Source: an uncultured Holophagaceae bacterium
GTDB lineage: Bacteria; Acidobacteriota; Holophagae; Holophagales; Holophagaceae
NCBI GenBank assembly: GCA_903857495.1
Contig: CAIOFF010000059.1
Span: forward strand, 1 to 64,000
DNA: 64,000 nucleotides
Direction of reading: 5' to 3'
Within the stretch, counting starts at the first letter, position 1, and the number at the start of each line of letters is the position of its first letter. The notes beneath the pieces were generated by a model that worked only from the letters and a program-made list of their open reading frames with translations, was not told the origin of the DNA and made no database searches. The position numbers were made by a program, and so were the translations under genes. Shown here piece after piece: positions 35,817 to 43,452 of this stretch.

Positions 35817-37166
35817 CTACACGGGTGGAACCCCGCCGCCCAGGGGCAGCCTGACCCGGAAGGTGGCGCCTTCGCCGGGGCGGCTCTCCACGGTGACTTC
35901 GCCGCCCATGAGCCGGCAGAGGTGCTTCACGATGGCCAGCCCCAGGCCCGTGCCAGGCTTGGCCTTGGCGGCCTGGGCCCGGTAGAAGCGCTCGAAGATC
36001 CGGCCCTGTTCTGCCTCGGGAATCCCCGGGCCCTGATCCCGAACCTCCCAGGTCTGGCCCTGCTCCGTCAGGGTCGCAGTGACCATGACCTGACCTCTGG
36101 GCGGGGTGAACTTCACCGCGTTGGAAACCAAGTTCTCGAGGACCTGATTCAGGCGGAGGGGATCTGCCAGGATCCGGATACCAGTCGGAGCCGTCAGGCT
36201 TCCAGACAGCTCCACCCCTGTCCCGCCATGCTGCAGCCGCAGCTCCTGCAGGGTCATCTCGAAGAACGCGGCGGGATCGAGACTCACGGGCGCCAGATGC
36301 AGGGCGCCGCTCTCGATGCGGCTGAGCTCCGAGAGGTCGCCGAGCAGCAGCGCCAGCCGGTCCACGGAGCGCAAGATGGACTCGGCATTGCCCCGAGCCA
36401 CCTCGGGCAGGTCCTCCTCCTGAAGGTTCTCGGCGGCGATGCGGATGGCGGTCACGGGCGTCTTGAGCTCGTGGCTCACGTTGGAGATGAACTTCTGCCG
36501 GGTGGTCTCCAGGGCCTCCTGGCTGGTGATGTCGTCCAGCGTGAGCAGCACCCCGCTCACGGCGCCCATGGGCGCGAAGGGGATGGCCCGCACCCGGAGG
36601 CTCCGGGCAGCCCGCGTGAGCCGCCACTCGGCGCCCGTCCCCAGATAGGCGCGCTTCACCGCCGCGCGGCCATCGGCATCCTGGAACACGTCGGCCACGG
36701 GCATGCCCTTGGCCAGGGGGGCGCTCAGGCCCAGGTGCCGCTGGGCCGCGGGGTTGAACTGCTCCAGGGCGCCCTCCCGGCCAAAGAGCAGGACGCCCTC
36801 CTCCAACCGCGCCATGATGCCCGGGAGCAGCCGATCTTCCCAGGCCGCCCGCTCCCGGAGGTCAAGGTTCTCCTGCTCCAGCTCCGTCCAGGCCTGGGGC
36901 AACTCCTCGATGCTTCGGGGTCGGCTCCCGCCCAGGAGCTGGCCCAGGGGTGCCGCCAGGAAGCCCACCTGCCACCGGGCCATGAGGAAGAGGACGCCGA
37001 TCACGGTGGCCAGCAGGCCCAGGGTCCACCAAGAGAAGGCACCCTTATGGAAACTCATGCCCAGGCCCACGCCCAGAAAGAGCATGGACGCCAGACAGAT
37101 CAGCGCCCGGCCCAGAAACACGGGAATTCCCGAGCCATCCCCCCGCTGCAGATGCTGCTGCTCCAT
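35817..37166 (-). CDS. phoR: PhoR-like sensor histidine kinase
   Basis: A 449-residue kinase with two membrane helices near the N-terminus (about 17-37 and 45-65) and almost no periplasmic part, as in PhoR, which senses phosphate through PhoU and Pst. A PAS domain (about 105-215) precedes HisKA with the phospho-acceptor His in FISNVSHELKTPVTAI and a HATPase domain with N-box ENLVSNAVKF, DQGPGIP and GTGLGLAIVKHL. It is convergent with phoB rather than in its operon. The ATG at 37166 lacks a Shine-Dalgarno; TAAGGT seven bases upstream could be a -10 box. Confidence 0.88.
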   Translation of the reverse strand: MEQQHLQRGDGSGIPVFLGRALICLASMLFLGVGLGMSFHKGAFSWWTLGLLATVIGVLFLMARWQVGFLAAPLGQLLGGSRPRSIEELPQAWTELEQENLDLRERAAWEDRLLPGIMARLEEGVLLFGREGALEQFNPAAQRHLGLSAPLAKGMPVADVFQDADGRAAVKRAYLGTGAEWRLTRAARSLRVRAIPFAPMGAVSGVLLTLDDITSQEALETTRQKFISNVSHELKTPVTAIRIAAENLQEEDLPEVARGNAESILRSVDRLALLLGDLSELSRIESGALHLAPVSLDPAAFFEMTLQELRLQHGGTGVELSGSLTAPTGIRILADPLRLNQVLENLVSNAVKFTPPRGQVMVTATLTEQGQTWEVRDQGPGIPEAEQGRIFERFYRAQAAKAKPGTGLGLAIVKHLCRLMGGEVTVESRPGEGATFRVRLPLGGGVPPV

Positions 37167-37275
37167 GCTTTAGACCTTACACCTTCCACGCTCGCCCGCC
37201 CAGCACCCCCGGGAGAATTTACGCTCCAGTTACCTCCCCGGACCCGGTACAGTTGAAGGCTGATTCGGAGTTCCC

Positions 37276-37923
37276 ATGTCCCTGAACGCCCTGATGCGCT
37301 GGCTCAAGCCCCGCGAGATGATCTTCTTCGATCTGCTGGAGGAGGCCACGGCCAACGTCTATCAGGCTGCCCAGCTGTTCGACCGGGAGATCCGCAGCAA
37401 CGATCCAACCCGCTTCGCGGAGCTGCGCCGCCAGATGAAGGACCTGGAGCACAACGGGGACAACCTCACCCAGCAGATCATCGAGCGCCTGAATCACACC
37501 TTCGTCACCCCCCTCGAGCGGGAGGACATTCTCCACCTGGCCTTCGCCATCGATGACGTGGTGGACCGCATCCACTCGGTCTGCGAGCGCCTGATCCTCT
37601 ACCGCATCGGCCACGTGATGCCCGCCATCACCGAGATGAGCTCCATCATCGTCGAGGGCTCCGGGGAGATCCTGCACCTCACCAAGTCACTGCGGAACAT
37701 GTCGAACCAGAAGGAGATCGTGGACCGCATCCGCCGCGTCCACGCCCTGGAGAACAAGGCCGACTCCATCTACCACGCGGCCCTGGCCCAGATCTTCGAG
37801 GATCCGAAGGACGCCATCGAGCTGCTCAAGTGGAAGGAGCTGCTGGAGGAGGTCGAGCACGCCACCGACAAGATCGAGCTCGTGGCCAAGGTGATCGGCT
37901 CCACCGTGATGAAGAACGCCTAG
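37276..37923 (+). CDS. DUF47 family PhoU-like protein, Pit partner
   Basis: A 215-residue helical protein of the DUF47/PhoU-like family (begins MRWLKPREMIFFDLLEEA). In many bacteria such genes stand directly before pit genes and are thought to regulate the Pit permease. Here the spacing to pit is 13 nt. GGAG lies five bases before the ATG. The two acidic motifs (DLEHNGDN and ALENKADS) match the metal-binding repeats of PhoU-type domains. Confidence 0.93.
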   Translation: MSLNALMRWLKPREMIFFDLLEEATANVYQAAQLFDREIRSNDPTRFAELRRQMKDLEHNGDNLTQQIIERLNHTFVTPLEREDILHLAFAIDDVVDRIHSVCERLILYRIGHVMPAITEMSSIIVEGSGEILHLTKSLRNMSNQKEIVDRIRRVHALENKADSIYHAALAQIFEDPKDAIELLKWKELLEEVEHATDKIELVAKVIGSTVMKNA

Positions 37924-37936
37924 GACTGGAGCGCCC

Positions 37937-38944
37937 ATGTTCTCAGGCTACATCCCGGCCCTGGTGCTGATCGTCCTGCTTGCGCTCGCCTTCGACTACA
38001 TCAACGGCTTCCACGACACGGCCAACGCCATCGCCACGGTGGTCTCCACCGGCGTGCTCAGTGCGCGCAACGCCATCATGATGGCTGCGGTGCTGAACTT
38101 CGGCGGGGCGCTCCTGGGCACCCAGGTGGCCACCACCATCGCCAAGGGCATCGCGGACAGCCAGTTCGTGGTCCCGGCGGTCATCGTCGCGGCCCTCCTC
38201 TCGGCCATCACCTGGAACCTCATCACCTGGTACTTCGGCATCCCCTCCAGCTCCAGCCATGCCCTGGTCGGCGGTCTGGCCGGGGCTGTGGTGGCCCAGG
38301 CCGGACGGGGCGCGCTGCACACCACCAAGCTCAAGGAAGTGGGCACCTTCCTCATCGTCAGCCCGGTGGTGGGCTTCCTCATCGCCATGGTGCTCATCCT
38401 CATCATCCTCTGGATCGTGCGGCGCCAGGCCGGCCACAAGGTCAACGTCGCCTTCCGCAAGCTGCAGTTGATCTCGGCCGGCGCCATGGCCTTCACCCAC
38501 GGCACCAACGACGCCCAGAAGGCCATGGGCATCATCGCCCTGGCCCTCATCACCTACGGGAAGCTCGAGGCCCACGGCGCCAAGGTCGATGTGCCCGTCT
38601 GGGTGAAGCTGGCCTGCGCCTGCGCCATGGGCCTCGGCACCATGTCCGGCGGCTGGAAGATCATCCGGACCATGGGCACCAAGATCGTGAAGCTCCGGCC
38701 CATCCACGGCTTCGCCGCCGAGACGGCCGCCGCCATCGTCCTCTTCGCCACGGCCCACTTCGGCATCCCGGTCAGCACCACCCATGTGATCTCCGGCGCC
38801 ATCATGGGCGTGGGCGCGAGCATGAACGTCTCCGCCGTGCGCTGGGGCGTGGCCGGCAACATCCTGGTGGCCTGGGTCCTGACCATCCCCGTCAGCGCCC
38901 TGCTGGCCGCGGGCTTCCTGAAGCTGGTCACGCCCTTCTTCTGA
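37937..38944 (+). CDS. pit: Low-affinity inorganic phosphate transporter Pit
   Basis: A 335-residue PiT family permease that imports metal-phosphate with protons (or sodium). The duplicated family signature is present: YINGFHDTANAIATVVSTGVL near residue 20 and AFTHGTNDAQKAMGII near 190. The PSSSSHAL and PVSTTHVISGAI motifs of each half are also clear. About ten membrane helices are visible. The length is close to archaeal and Gram-positive PiT. Together with the upstream Pst operon it gives two phosphate uptake routes side by side. Confidence 0.95.
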   Translation: MFSGYIPALVLIVLLALAFDYINGFHDTANAIATVVSTGVLSARNAIMMAAVLNFGGALLGTQVATTIAKGIADSQFVVPAVIVAALLSAITWNLITWYFGIPSSSSHALVGGLAGAVVAQAGRGALHTTKLKEVGTFLIVSPVVGFLIAMVLILIILWIVRRQAGHKVNVAFRKLQLISAGAMAFTHGTNDAQKAMGIIALALITYGKLEAHGAKVDVPVWVKLACACAMGLGTMSGGWKIIRTMGTKIVKLRPIHGFAAETAAAIVLFATAHFGIPVSTTHVISGAIMGVGASMNVSAVRWGVAGNILVAWVLTIPVSALLAAGFLKLVTPFF

Positions 38945-39129
38945 GGCCCGTTCCTGGGACGTGACGGAGCCGCCTCGAGCTCCTACGCAGGGCCGCGATG
39001 ATCAGTGTCCGCGCGCCGCAGAGGCCTGTCACGGCTGCGTCTCAGCTTGTTTGCGCAGAGTTGGCGCCCACGCCACGCCACCGTCATCCGCACCCCCGAC
39101 CCTGATCGTGAGACTCAGGGAGGAACGCC
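38945..39129. other. Intergenic region after pit
   Basis: No gene is supported in these 185 bases. There is a weak 5-bp stem (GGAGC 38966-38970 with GCTCC 38979-38983), and the only clear signal is the GGGAGG Shine-Dalgarno before 39130. CTGCGTCTCAGC and GCGCAGAG around 39033-39061 loosely resemble the CTCTGCG word family seen near 47.4 kb. Confidence 0.4.
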
Positions 39130-39666
39130 ATGACGATCGAAACCCTCACCCCCCATCCCGAGGGCGCCCGCTACACCGTCCGGTCGCTGACCAGCGCGGA
39201 CTTCAACCACCTCCGCCGACTGGAAGCGGAGATCTGGTCCGGTGACAGCACCGGCGAGCTCTGCCCCCACTACCTCCGGCTCTGCACCGAGCTCTACCGG
39301 GACTGGTGCTTCCTAGCCCTCGACGGGGACCGCCCCGTGGGCTACGTGCTCAACTTCGTGCAGGGCAAGACGGTCTACTGCGCGACCCTGGCCGTGCACC
39401 CTGAGTATCAGAAGGGCCGGGTCAACTACCTGCTCATCCGCGCCATGGTCTCCAAGCTGCTCAACGAGGACGTCGAGGAGTGCCGCTTCCTGGTGGAGCC
39501 CGGCAACAACGATGCCCGCAGCGTCCACAACGCCCTGGGCGCCCGGGTGATCGAGGAGGTCCAGGACTTCTACGCCCCCGGCGACACCCGGCTCTGGTCC
39601 GCCATCACCAAGGCCGACCTGGAGCGGGTGCGGGCCCGCTACACCCGCCTCAAGCTGGTCTCCTGA
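39130..39666 (+). CDS. GNAT family N-acetyltransferase
   Basis: A 178-residue GNAT acyltransferase. The acetyl-CoA-binding region reads ATLAVHPEYQKGRVNYLLIRAMV, a variant of the usual R/Q-x-x-G-x-G/A loop, followed by the PGNNDARSVHNALGARVIEE segment typical of the fold's C-terminal half. The substrate is unknown. A strong GGGAGG precedes the ATG. Its stop shares one base with the next start (TGATG), so it heads a run of five genes reaching 42673. Confidence 0.8.
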   Translation: MTIETLTPHPEGARYTVRSLTSADFNHLRRLEAEIWSGDSTGELCPHYLRLCTELYRDWCFLALDGDRPVGYVLNFVQGKTVYCATLAVHPEYQKGRVNYLLIRAMVSKLLNEDVEECRFLVEPGNNDARSVHNALGARVIEEVQDFYAPGDTRLWSAITKADLERVRARYTRLKLVS

Positions 39667-40346
39667 TGTCCTGGGCTGGGGTCCTCTGGCCCACCGCCGC
39701 CCTGCTGCCGCGCCTGGCGGCGGGAGCCGAGACCCAGCCCGACCTGCACCGCTGGGCCCAGCGGCTGCTGCCTGCCCTGGGCGTGGACCTCACCATCGAG
39801 GGGCGCCTGCGGACTGACGTCCCCCTCTGGGTGGCCAACCACCTCAGCTGGGTGGACCCGGTGGTGTTCATGAGCCTGCGGCCCATGGGCACCATCGCCA
39901 AGCACGAGGTCACCAGCTACCCCATCCTGGGCCGATGGGCCCGGAAGTCGGGCATCCAGTTCGTGGACCGCACGGAGGCCACCAGCCGGGCTGCGGCCCT
40001 GGTGGCCTTCTGCACCGCCCTCCGGGCCGGCCGGGACATGCTGCTGTTCCCCGAAGGCACCACCACCCGGGGCGGGCGCCTGGCACCGCTCTACGCCGGG
40101 GGGCTCCACGCGGCCTACGAGCTGGGCCTCCCGGCCCAGCCCATGCGCATCGACAGCCCTGCGCCGCACTATCCCTGGACTGGGGACGAGACCCTGCTGC
40201 CGCACCTGCGCACCCTGCTCGCCACCCGCACCCCCGTGGTCATCACGCCCGGGGAGCCCCTGTTTCCCAGTGACTACCCCGATCCGCTGGCCTGGCTCTC
40301 CGCCTTCCAGGCCGCCCTCGCCCCCCGGAGCCTCGATGTCTGCTGA
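39666..40346 (+). CDS. 1-acyl-glycerol-3-phosphate acyltransferase-like protein (PlsC domain)
   Basis: A 226-residue membrane-associated acyltransferase. The catalytic HX4D motif is NHLSWVD (about 57-63) and the substrate-binding FPEGTTTRGG follows at about 130. The chain begins with a short hydrophobic stretch. It is related to PlsC and to ornithine lipid or lysophospholipid acyltransferases such as OlsA. A one-base overlap joins it to the acetyltransferase gene, so the pair might act on one amino-lipid pathway, but that is a guess. Confidence 0.85.
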   Translation: MSWAGVLWPTAALLPRLAAGAETQPDLHRWAQRLLPALGVDLTIEGRLRTDVPLWVANHLSWVDPVVFMSLRPMGTIAKHEVTSYPILGRWARKSGIQFVDRTEATSRAAALVAFCTALRAGRDMLLFPEGTTTRGGRLAPLYAGGLHAAYELGLPAQPMRIDSPAPHYPWTGDETLLPHLRTLLATRTPVVITPGEPLFPSDYPDPLAWLSAFQAALAPRSLDVC

Positions 40347-41274
40347 CGTGCTCATGCAGGGCCTTTGCACGGGCCTGACGCCCTTCCTGGGCCTGCCCCA
40401 CTCCGTGGAACCGCGCGCCGCCACCGGCGTGGTCCTGGGCGTCCCCTGTGATGCGGGAGTCATCAACCGGCCCGGCGCCCGCCTGGGTCCCTGGGCCTTG
40501 CGCGCCGCCTCCATGGGCATGGGCACCCACCCCATGCCCGAGCGCCTGCGGGAAGGACGCGCGGAAGGCACCCCCGCCGCCGCCCGGGGCTGGGTGGATG
40601 GCGGCAACATCCCCACCCTGCCCTTCTCCCTGGCCGCAGCTCTGGAGACCGTCCAGGCCACCGTCGGCGCCTGGGCGCGGCAGGACTGCCGGACCCTGCT
40701 GCTGGGCGGGGATCACTCCCTCACGCTGGGCGCCCTGCGCGCCCTGGCCCTCCAGCATGGTCCGCTGGGCCTGCTGCACATCGACGCCCATCCGGACGCC
40801 GCCGACGGCGCCGCCTGGGGCACCGACATCCACCATGGAACTTGGCTGCGGCAGGCCATCCTCGAAGGCCTCGTCGACCCCCAGCGGGTGCTGCAGGCGG
40901 GCCTCCGGGCGCCGCGCTTCGATGACGAGGAACTGCACTTCCTTCGGGCCGCCGGGGTGCGCCTGTGGTCCCCTGCGGACCTGCGCGACGCCTCGCTGGC
41001 CTCCTGGCTGCAGGCGGACCTGGCCCTGGTGGGACAGGGCCCCGCCTATCTCAGCCTGGACCTGGATGCCCTGGACCCGGTCCTGACCCCCGCCGTGGCC
41101 GAGCCCGTGCCTGGCGGGCTGAGCCTGCCCGAGACCCTCCGCCTCATCCACGCCGCGCGGCAGTGGGCCCGGCCCTGGGTGGGCGCAGACCTCATGGAGC
41201 TGGCCCCCACTCTGGAGGGCGCCGAAGCCACCGCCCGCGTCGCCGTCCACCTCGCCCTCCACCTGCTCGCCTGA
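40336..41274 (+). CDS. Ureohydrolase family protein (agmatinase/arginase/formiminoglutamase fold)
   Basis: A 312-residue protein with the manganese-binding signatures of ureohydrolases: GGDHSLTLG, HIDAHPDAAD and SLDLDALDP. Such enzymes remove urea or formamide from guanidino compounds. The exact substrate (agmatine, arginine, formiminoglutamate or another) cannot be set from these motifs. The ATG at 40336 overlaps the acyltransferase end by 11 nt. A start further upstream at 40270 is possible but would deepen the overlap. Confidence 0.85.
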   Translation: MSADVLMQGLCTGLTPFLGLPHSVEPRAATGVVLGVPCDAGVINRPGARLGPWALRAASMGMGTHPMPERLREGRAEGTPAAARGWVDGGNIPTLPFSLAAALETVQATVGAWARQDCRTLLLGGDHSLTLGALRALALQHGPLGLLHIDAHPDAADGAAWGTDIHHGTWLRQAILEGLVDPQRVLQAGLRAPRFDDEELHFLRAAGVRLWSPADLRDASLASWLQADLALVGQGPAYLSLDLDALDPVLTPAVAEPVPGGLSLPETLRLIHAARQWARPWVGADLMELAPTLEGAEATARVAVHLALHLLA

Positions 41275-41281
41275 GGAACCC

Positions 41282-41776
41282 ATGTCTCCACTCGACGCCT
41301 TCCTCGATTACATCGGCTCCCTGAGCTGGGATGACCTCGTCGCCGGCTACGACTTCGGCCTGCTCAGCTCCCTGGAGATCCAGTCCCAGGCTGCCGGCGC
41401 GGGCCTCGCCGTCCAGCGGCTGCGGGCCCTGGAGGGCTCAGCCCTCCTGACCTTCGAGGCCCACCTCTGGGCCGCCTGCGCCGAGGCCCAGGGCGTCACG
41501 CCGCGCCCAGGCAGCCTGCGCTGGGCCCAGGCCCAGGACCGCTGGCGGGAGGCCCTCCTGCGCGAGGCCCTGGCCACGGACTGCACCGCCAGCCAGCTGG
41601 CCCAGGCGGTGGAGCGGCTCTATGAGCAGGTGGGCTGCCCCGAGGACATGCTGGCCATGCTGCGCCCCTCGCAGACTTGGTCCGGCACCCCAGCCACCGT
41701 AGACCCCCGGGCCGTGAAGGCCTTCCTGGACCGCGCCCTGTCCCAGCGGAGGCGGCACTTCGGGGCCGCTTCCTGA
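41282..41776 (+). CDS. Hypothetical protein
   Basis: A 164-residue soluble protein that I do not recognise. It is mostly helical by composition (many Ala, Leu, Glu, Arg), without a signal peptide, membrane segment or cysteine motif. Coding is supported by a GAGG Shine-Dalgarno five bases before the ATG, a spacing of 7 nt from the ureohydrolase stop and codon use like its neighbours. It probably belongs to the same transcript. Confidence 0.7.
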   Translation: MSPLDAFLDYIGSLSWDDLVAGYDFGLLSSLEIQSQAAGAGLAVQRLRALEGSALLTFEAHLWAACAEAQGVTPRPGSLRWAQAQDRWREALLREALATDCTASQLAQAVERLYEQVGCPEDMLAMLRPSQTWSGTPATVDPRAVKAFLDRALSQRRRHFGAAS

Positions 41777-41818
41777 GGGCCAGGGGTGCTAACCTCGACT
41801 CCCTGCAAAGGAGTCCCC

Positions 41819-42673
41819 ATGCGCCCCTTCCTGCTCCCTCTTCTGTTGGCCACGGCCCTCACCGCCCAGGAAAAACCGGCCCCGGTGCGCCTGAGCCCCC
41901 TGCGCCCCAGCCCCGCCTGCACGGTCTCCCAGGACATCGGCATCAGCAAGGTGGAGCTCGCTTTCTCGCGCCCCTTCGTCAAGGGCCGCAAGATCTGGGG
42001 TGAACTGGTCCCCTACGGCCAGGTCTGGCGGGTGGGCGCCAACAGCGCAACGACCCTGACCCTCAGCCACGCGGCCAAGGTGGCTGGCAAGGATGTCCCG
42101 GCGGGCACCTACGGCTTTTTCGCCATCCCCGGCCCCAAGACCTGGACGCTGATCCTGAACCAGAAGGCGAAGCAGTGGGGCGCCTACGAATACAAGCCCG
42201 AGGAGGACCAGCTGCGCTGGGAGGTCACCCCCCAGACCGGCGCCTTCCTGGAGTGCCTGGACTACCGCATCGTGCCCCGGGACGCCGGTTCCGCCACGGT
42301 GGAGCTGGCCTGGGAGAGCCTGCGTATCAGCTTCGCCCTGACCTTCGACACCAAGGCCCTCTACTGGGCCCACCTGGAGGCCACGCTGAAGAAGGCCCCG
42401 GAGACCGACTGGGTGCCCTGGTACCAGGCCGCCAAGTACTGCCAGGAGCAGGGCCTCGAGCCCCAGCTGGCCCTGGCCTGGATCGAGAAGAGCCTGAAGG
42501 CCGGAGACACCTATTCAAACCACGAAGCCGCCGCCCGGATCTACAAGGACGCCAAGCGCCTGCCCGAAGCCCTGGTCCACCTTCAGAAGGCGATCGACCT
42601 ATCCAAGGACAAAGCGCCCAAGGAATACACCGAAAACCTCGAGAAGGAGATCGCCGCCTGGAAGAAGGGCTGA
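41819..42673 (+). CDS. DUF2911 domain protein, exported, with C-terminal helical repeats
   Basis: A 284-residue protein with a signal peptide (MRPFLLPLLLATALTAQ). Residues about 35-170 match the DUF2911 pattern as I know it: VELAFSRPFVKGRKIWGELV, VWRVGANSATTLTLS, PAGTYGFFAIPG and WTLILNQ with WGAYEY. The C-terminal 90 residues contain TPR-like helices (EAAARIYKDAKRLPEALVHL). The function of DUF2911 is not known. AAAGGAG precedes the ATG, and a TGCTAACCT element about 30 bases upstream could be an extended -10 promoter. Confidence 0.85.
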   Translation: MRPFLLPLLLATALTAQEKPAPVRLSPLRPSPACTVSQDIGISKVELAFSRPFVKGRKIWGELVPYGQVWRVGANSATTLTLSHAAKVAGKDVPAGTYGFFAIPGPKTWTLILNQKAKQWGAYEYKPEEDQLRWEVTPQTGAFLECLDYRIVPRDAGSATVELAWESLRISFALTFDTKALYWAHLEATLKKAPETDWVPWYQAAKYCQEQGLEPQLALAWIEKSLKAGDTYSNHEAAARIYKDAKRLPEALVHLQKAIDLSKDKAPKEYTENLEKEIAAWKKG

Positions 42674-42692
42674 GCCCGGCTTTCAGCAGGTC

Positions 42693-43427
42693 TCAGCGAT
42701 CGACCCAGCGCCGTCCCCCATCCAGGGTGAGGATCTCCCCGGTCAGGAAGGGGCTGTCTGCGGCGTAGCGCACGGCGCGGCAGAGGTCGGCGGGCTCCCC
42801 GATCCGCTTGAGCAGGGTCCGGCTGGCGAGGAAGGCAGGGTCCGATCCCTCGGCGGGCAGCAGGGTGCCCAGGGCGTGACCCACCACCCGCACCCGGGGG
42901 GCCAGCAGCTGGGCCAGGCCCGGCACCAGCGCAGCCAGTCCGGCCTTGGCGGCGCTGTAGGGCAGGCGCTTCAGCCAGGGGTGGTGGAGGGACGTGTCCA
43001 GCAGCAGCTGCAGGCAGGCGCCCTCCGCGAGGTGAGGTGCCAGGGCCTGGGCGCACAGAAACGGGAAGCTGAGGTTCAGGCGCCAGGTGGCCTCCAGGGC
43101 CTCGGGGGTCCACGTGCCCAGGGGACTCTCGGGAAAGGTTCCGGCCAGTAAAACCACACCGGAAATAACCCAGCCCTGGGCCTGGAGAGTATCCAGATCT
43201 GCCATCATTCGGGAAACCAGATCGGGGCTCTCGGCATCCCACTGCAGGGTCCGGATCTGGGCTGTTTTAGCCAGGTCTTCCACCCAGCTCTCCCCCTCCC
43301 AGGACTCTGAACTCGTCAGCACCAGGTCGTGATCCTGAGCCAGATCCTCCGCGAGCGCCCGGCCCAGCCGCCGCCTTCCACCCACCAGCACCCAGCAGGA
43401 CCTGCCGTTCCGTTCGCTCTGCACCAT
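42693..43427 (-). CDS. SDR family oxidoreductase
   Basis: A roughly 244-residue short-chain dehydrogenase. The cofactor loop is GGRRRLGRAL, the NNAG position reads LLAGT, and the active-site Ser (DTSLHH) and YSAAK are present. The Gly-Arg-Arg-Arg loop recalls pteridine reductases and FolM, which use NADPH, but the substrate is not certain. The start is ambiguous: the ATG at 43427 is preferred on fold length, while an ATG at 43454 would overlap the start codon of the divergent phosphatase gene. Confidence 0.78.
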   Translation of the reverse strand: MVQSERNGRSCWVLVGGRRRLGRALAEDLAQDHDLVLTSSESWEGESWVEDLAKTAQIRTLQWDAESPDLVSRMMADLDTLQAQGWVISGVVLLAGTFPESPLGTWTPEALEATWRLNLSFPFLCAQALAPHLAEGACLQLLLDTSLHHPWLKRLPYSAAKAGLAALVPGLAQLLAPRVRVVGHALGTLLPAEGSDPAFLASRTLLKRIGEPADLCRAVRYAADSPFLTGEILTLDGGRRWVDR

Positions 43428-43452
43428 CTGGGCATTTTTCCACAAAGGCGTC

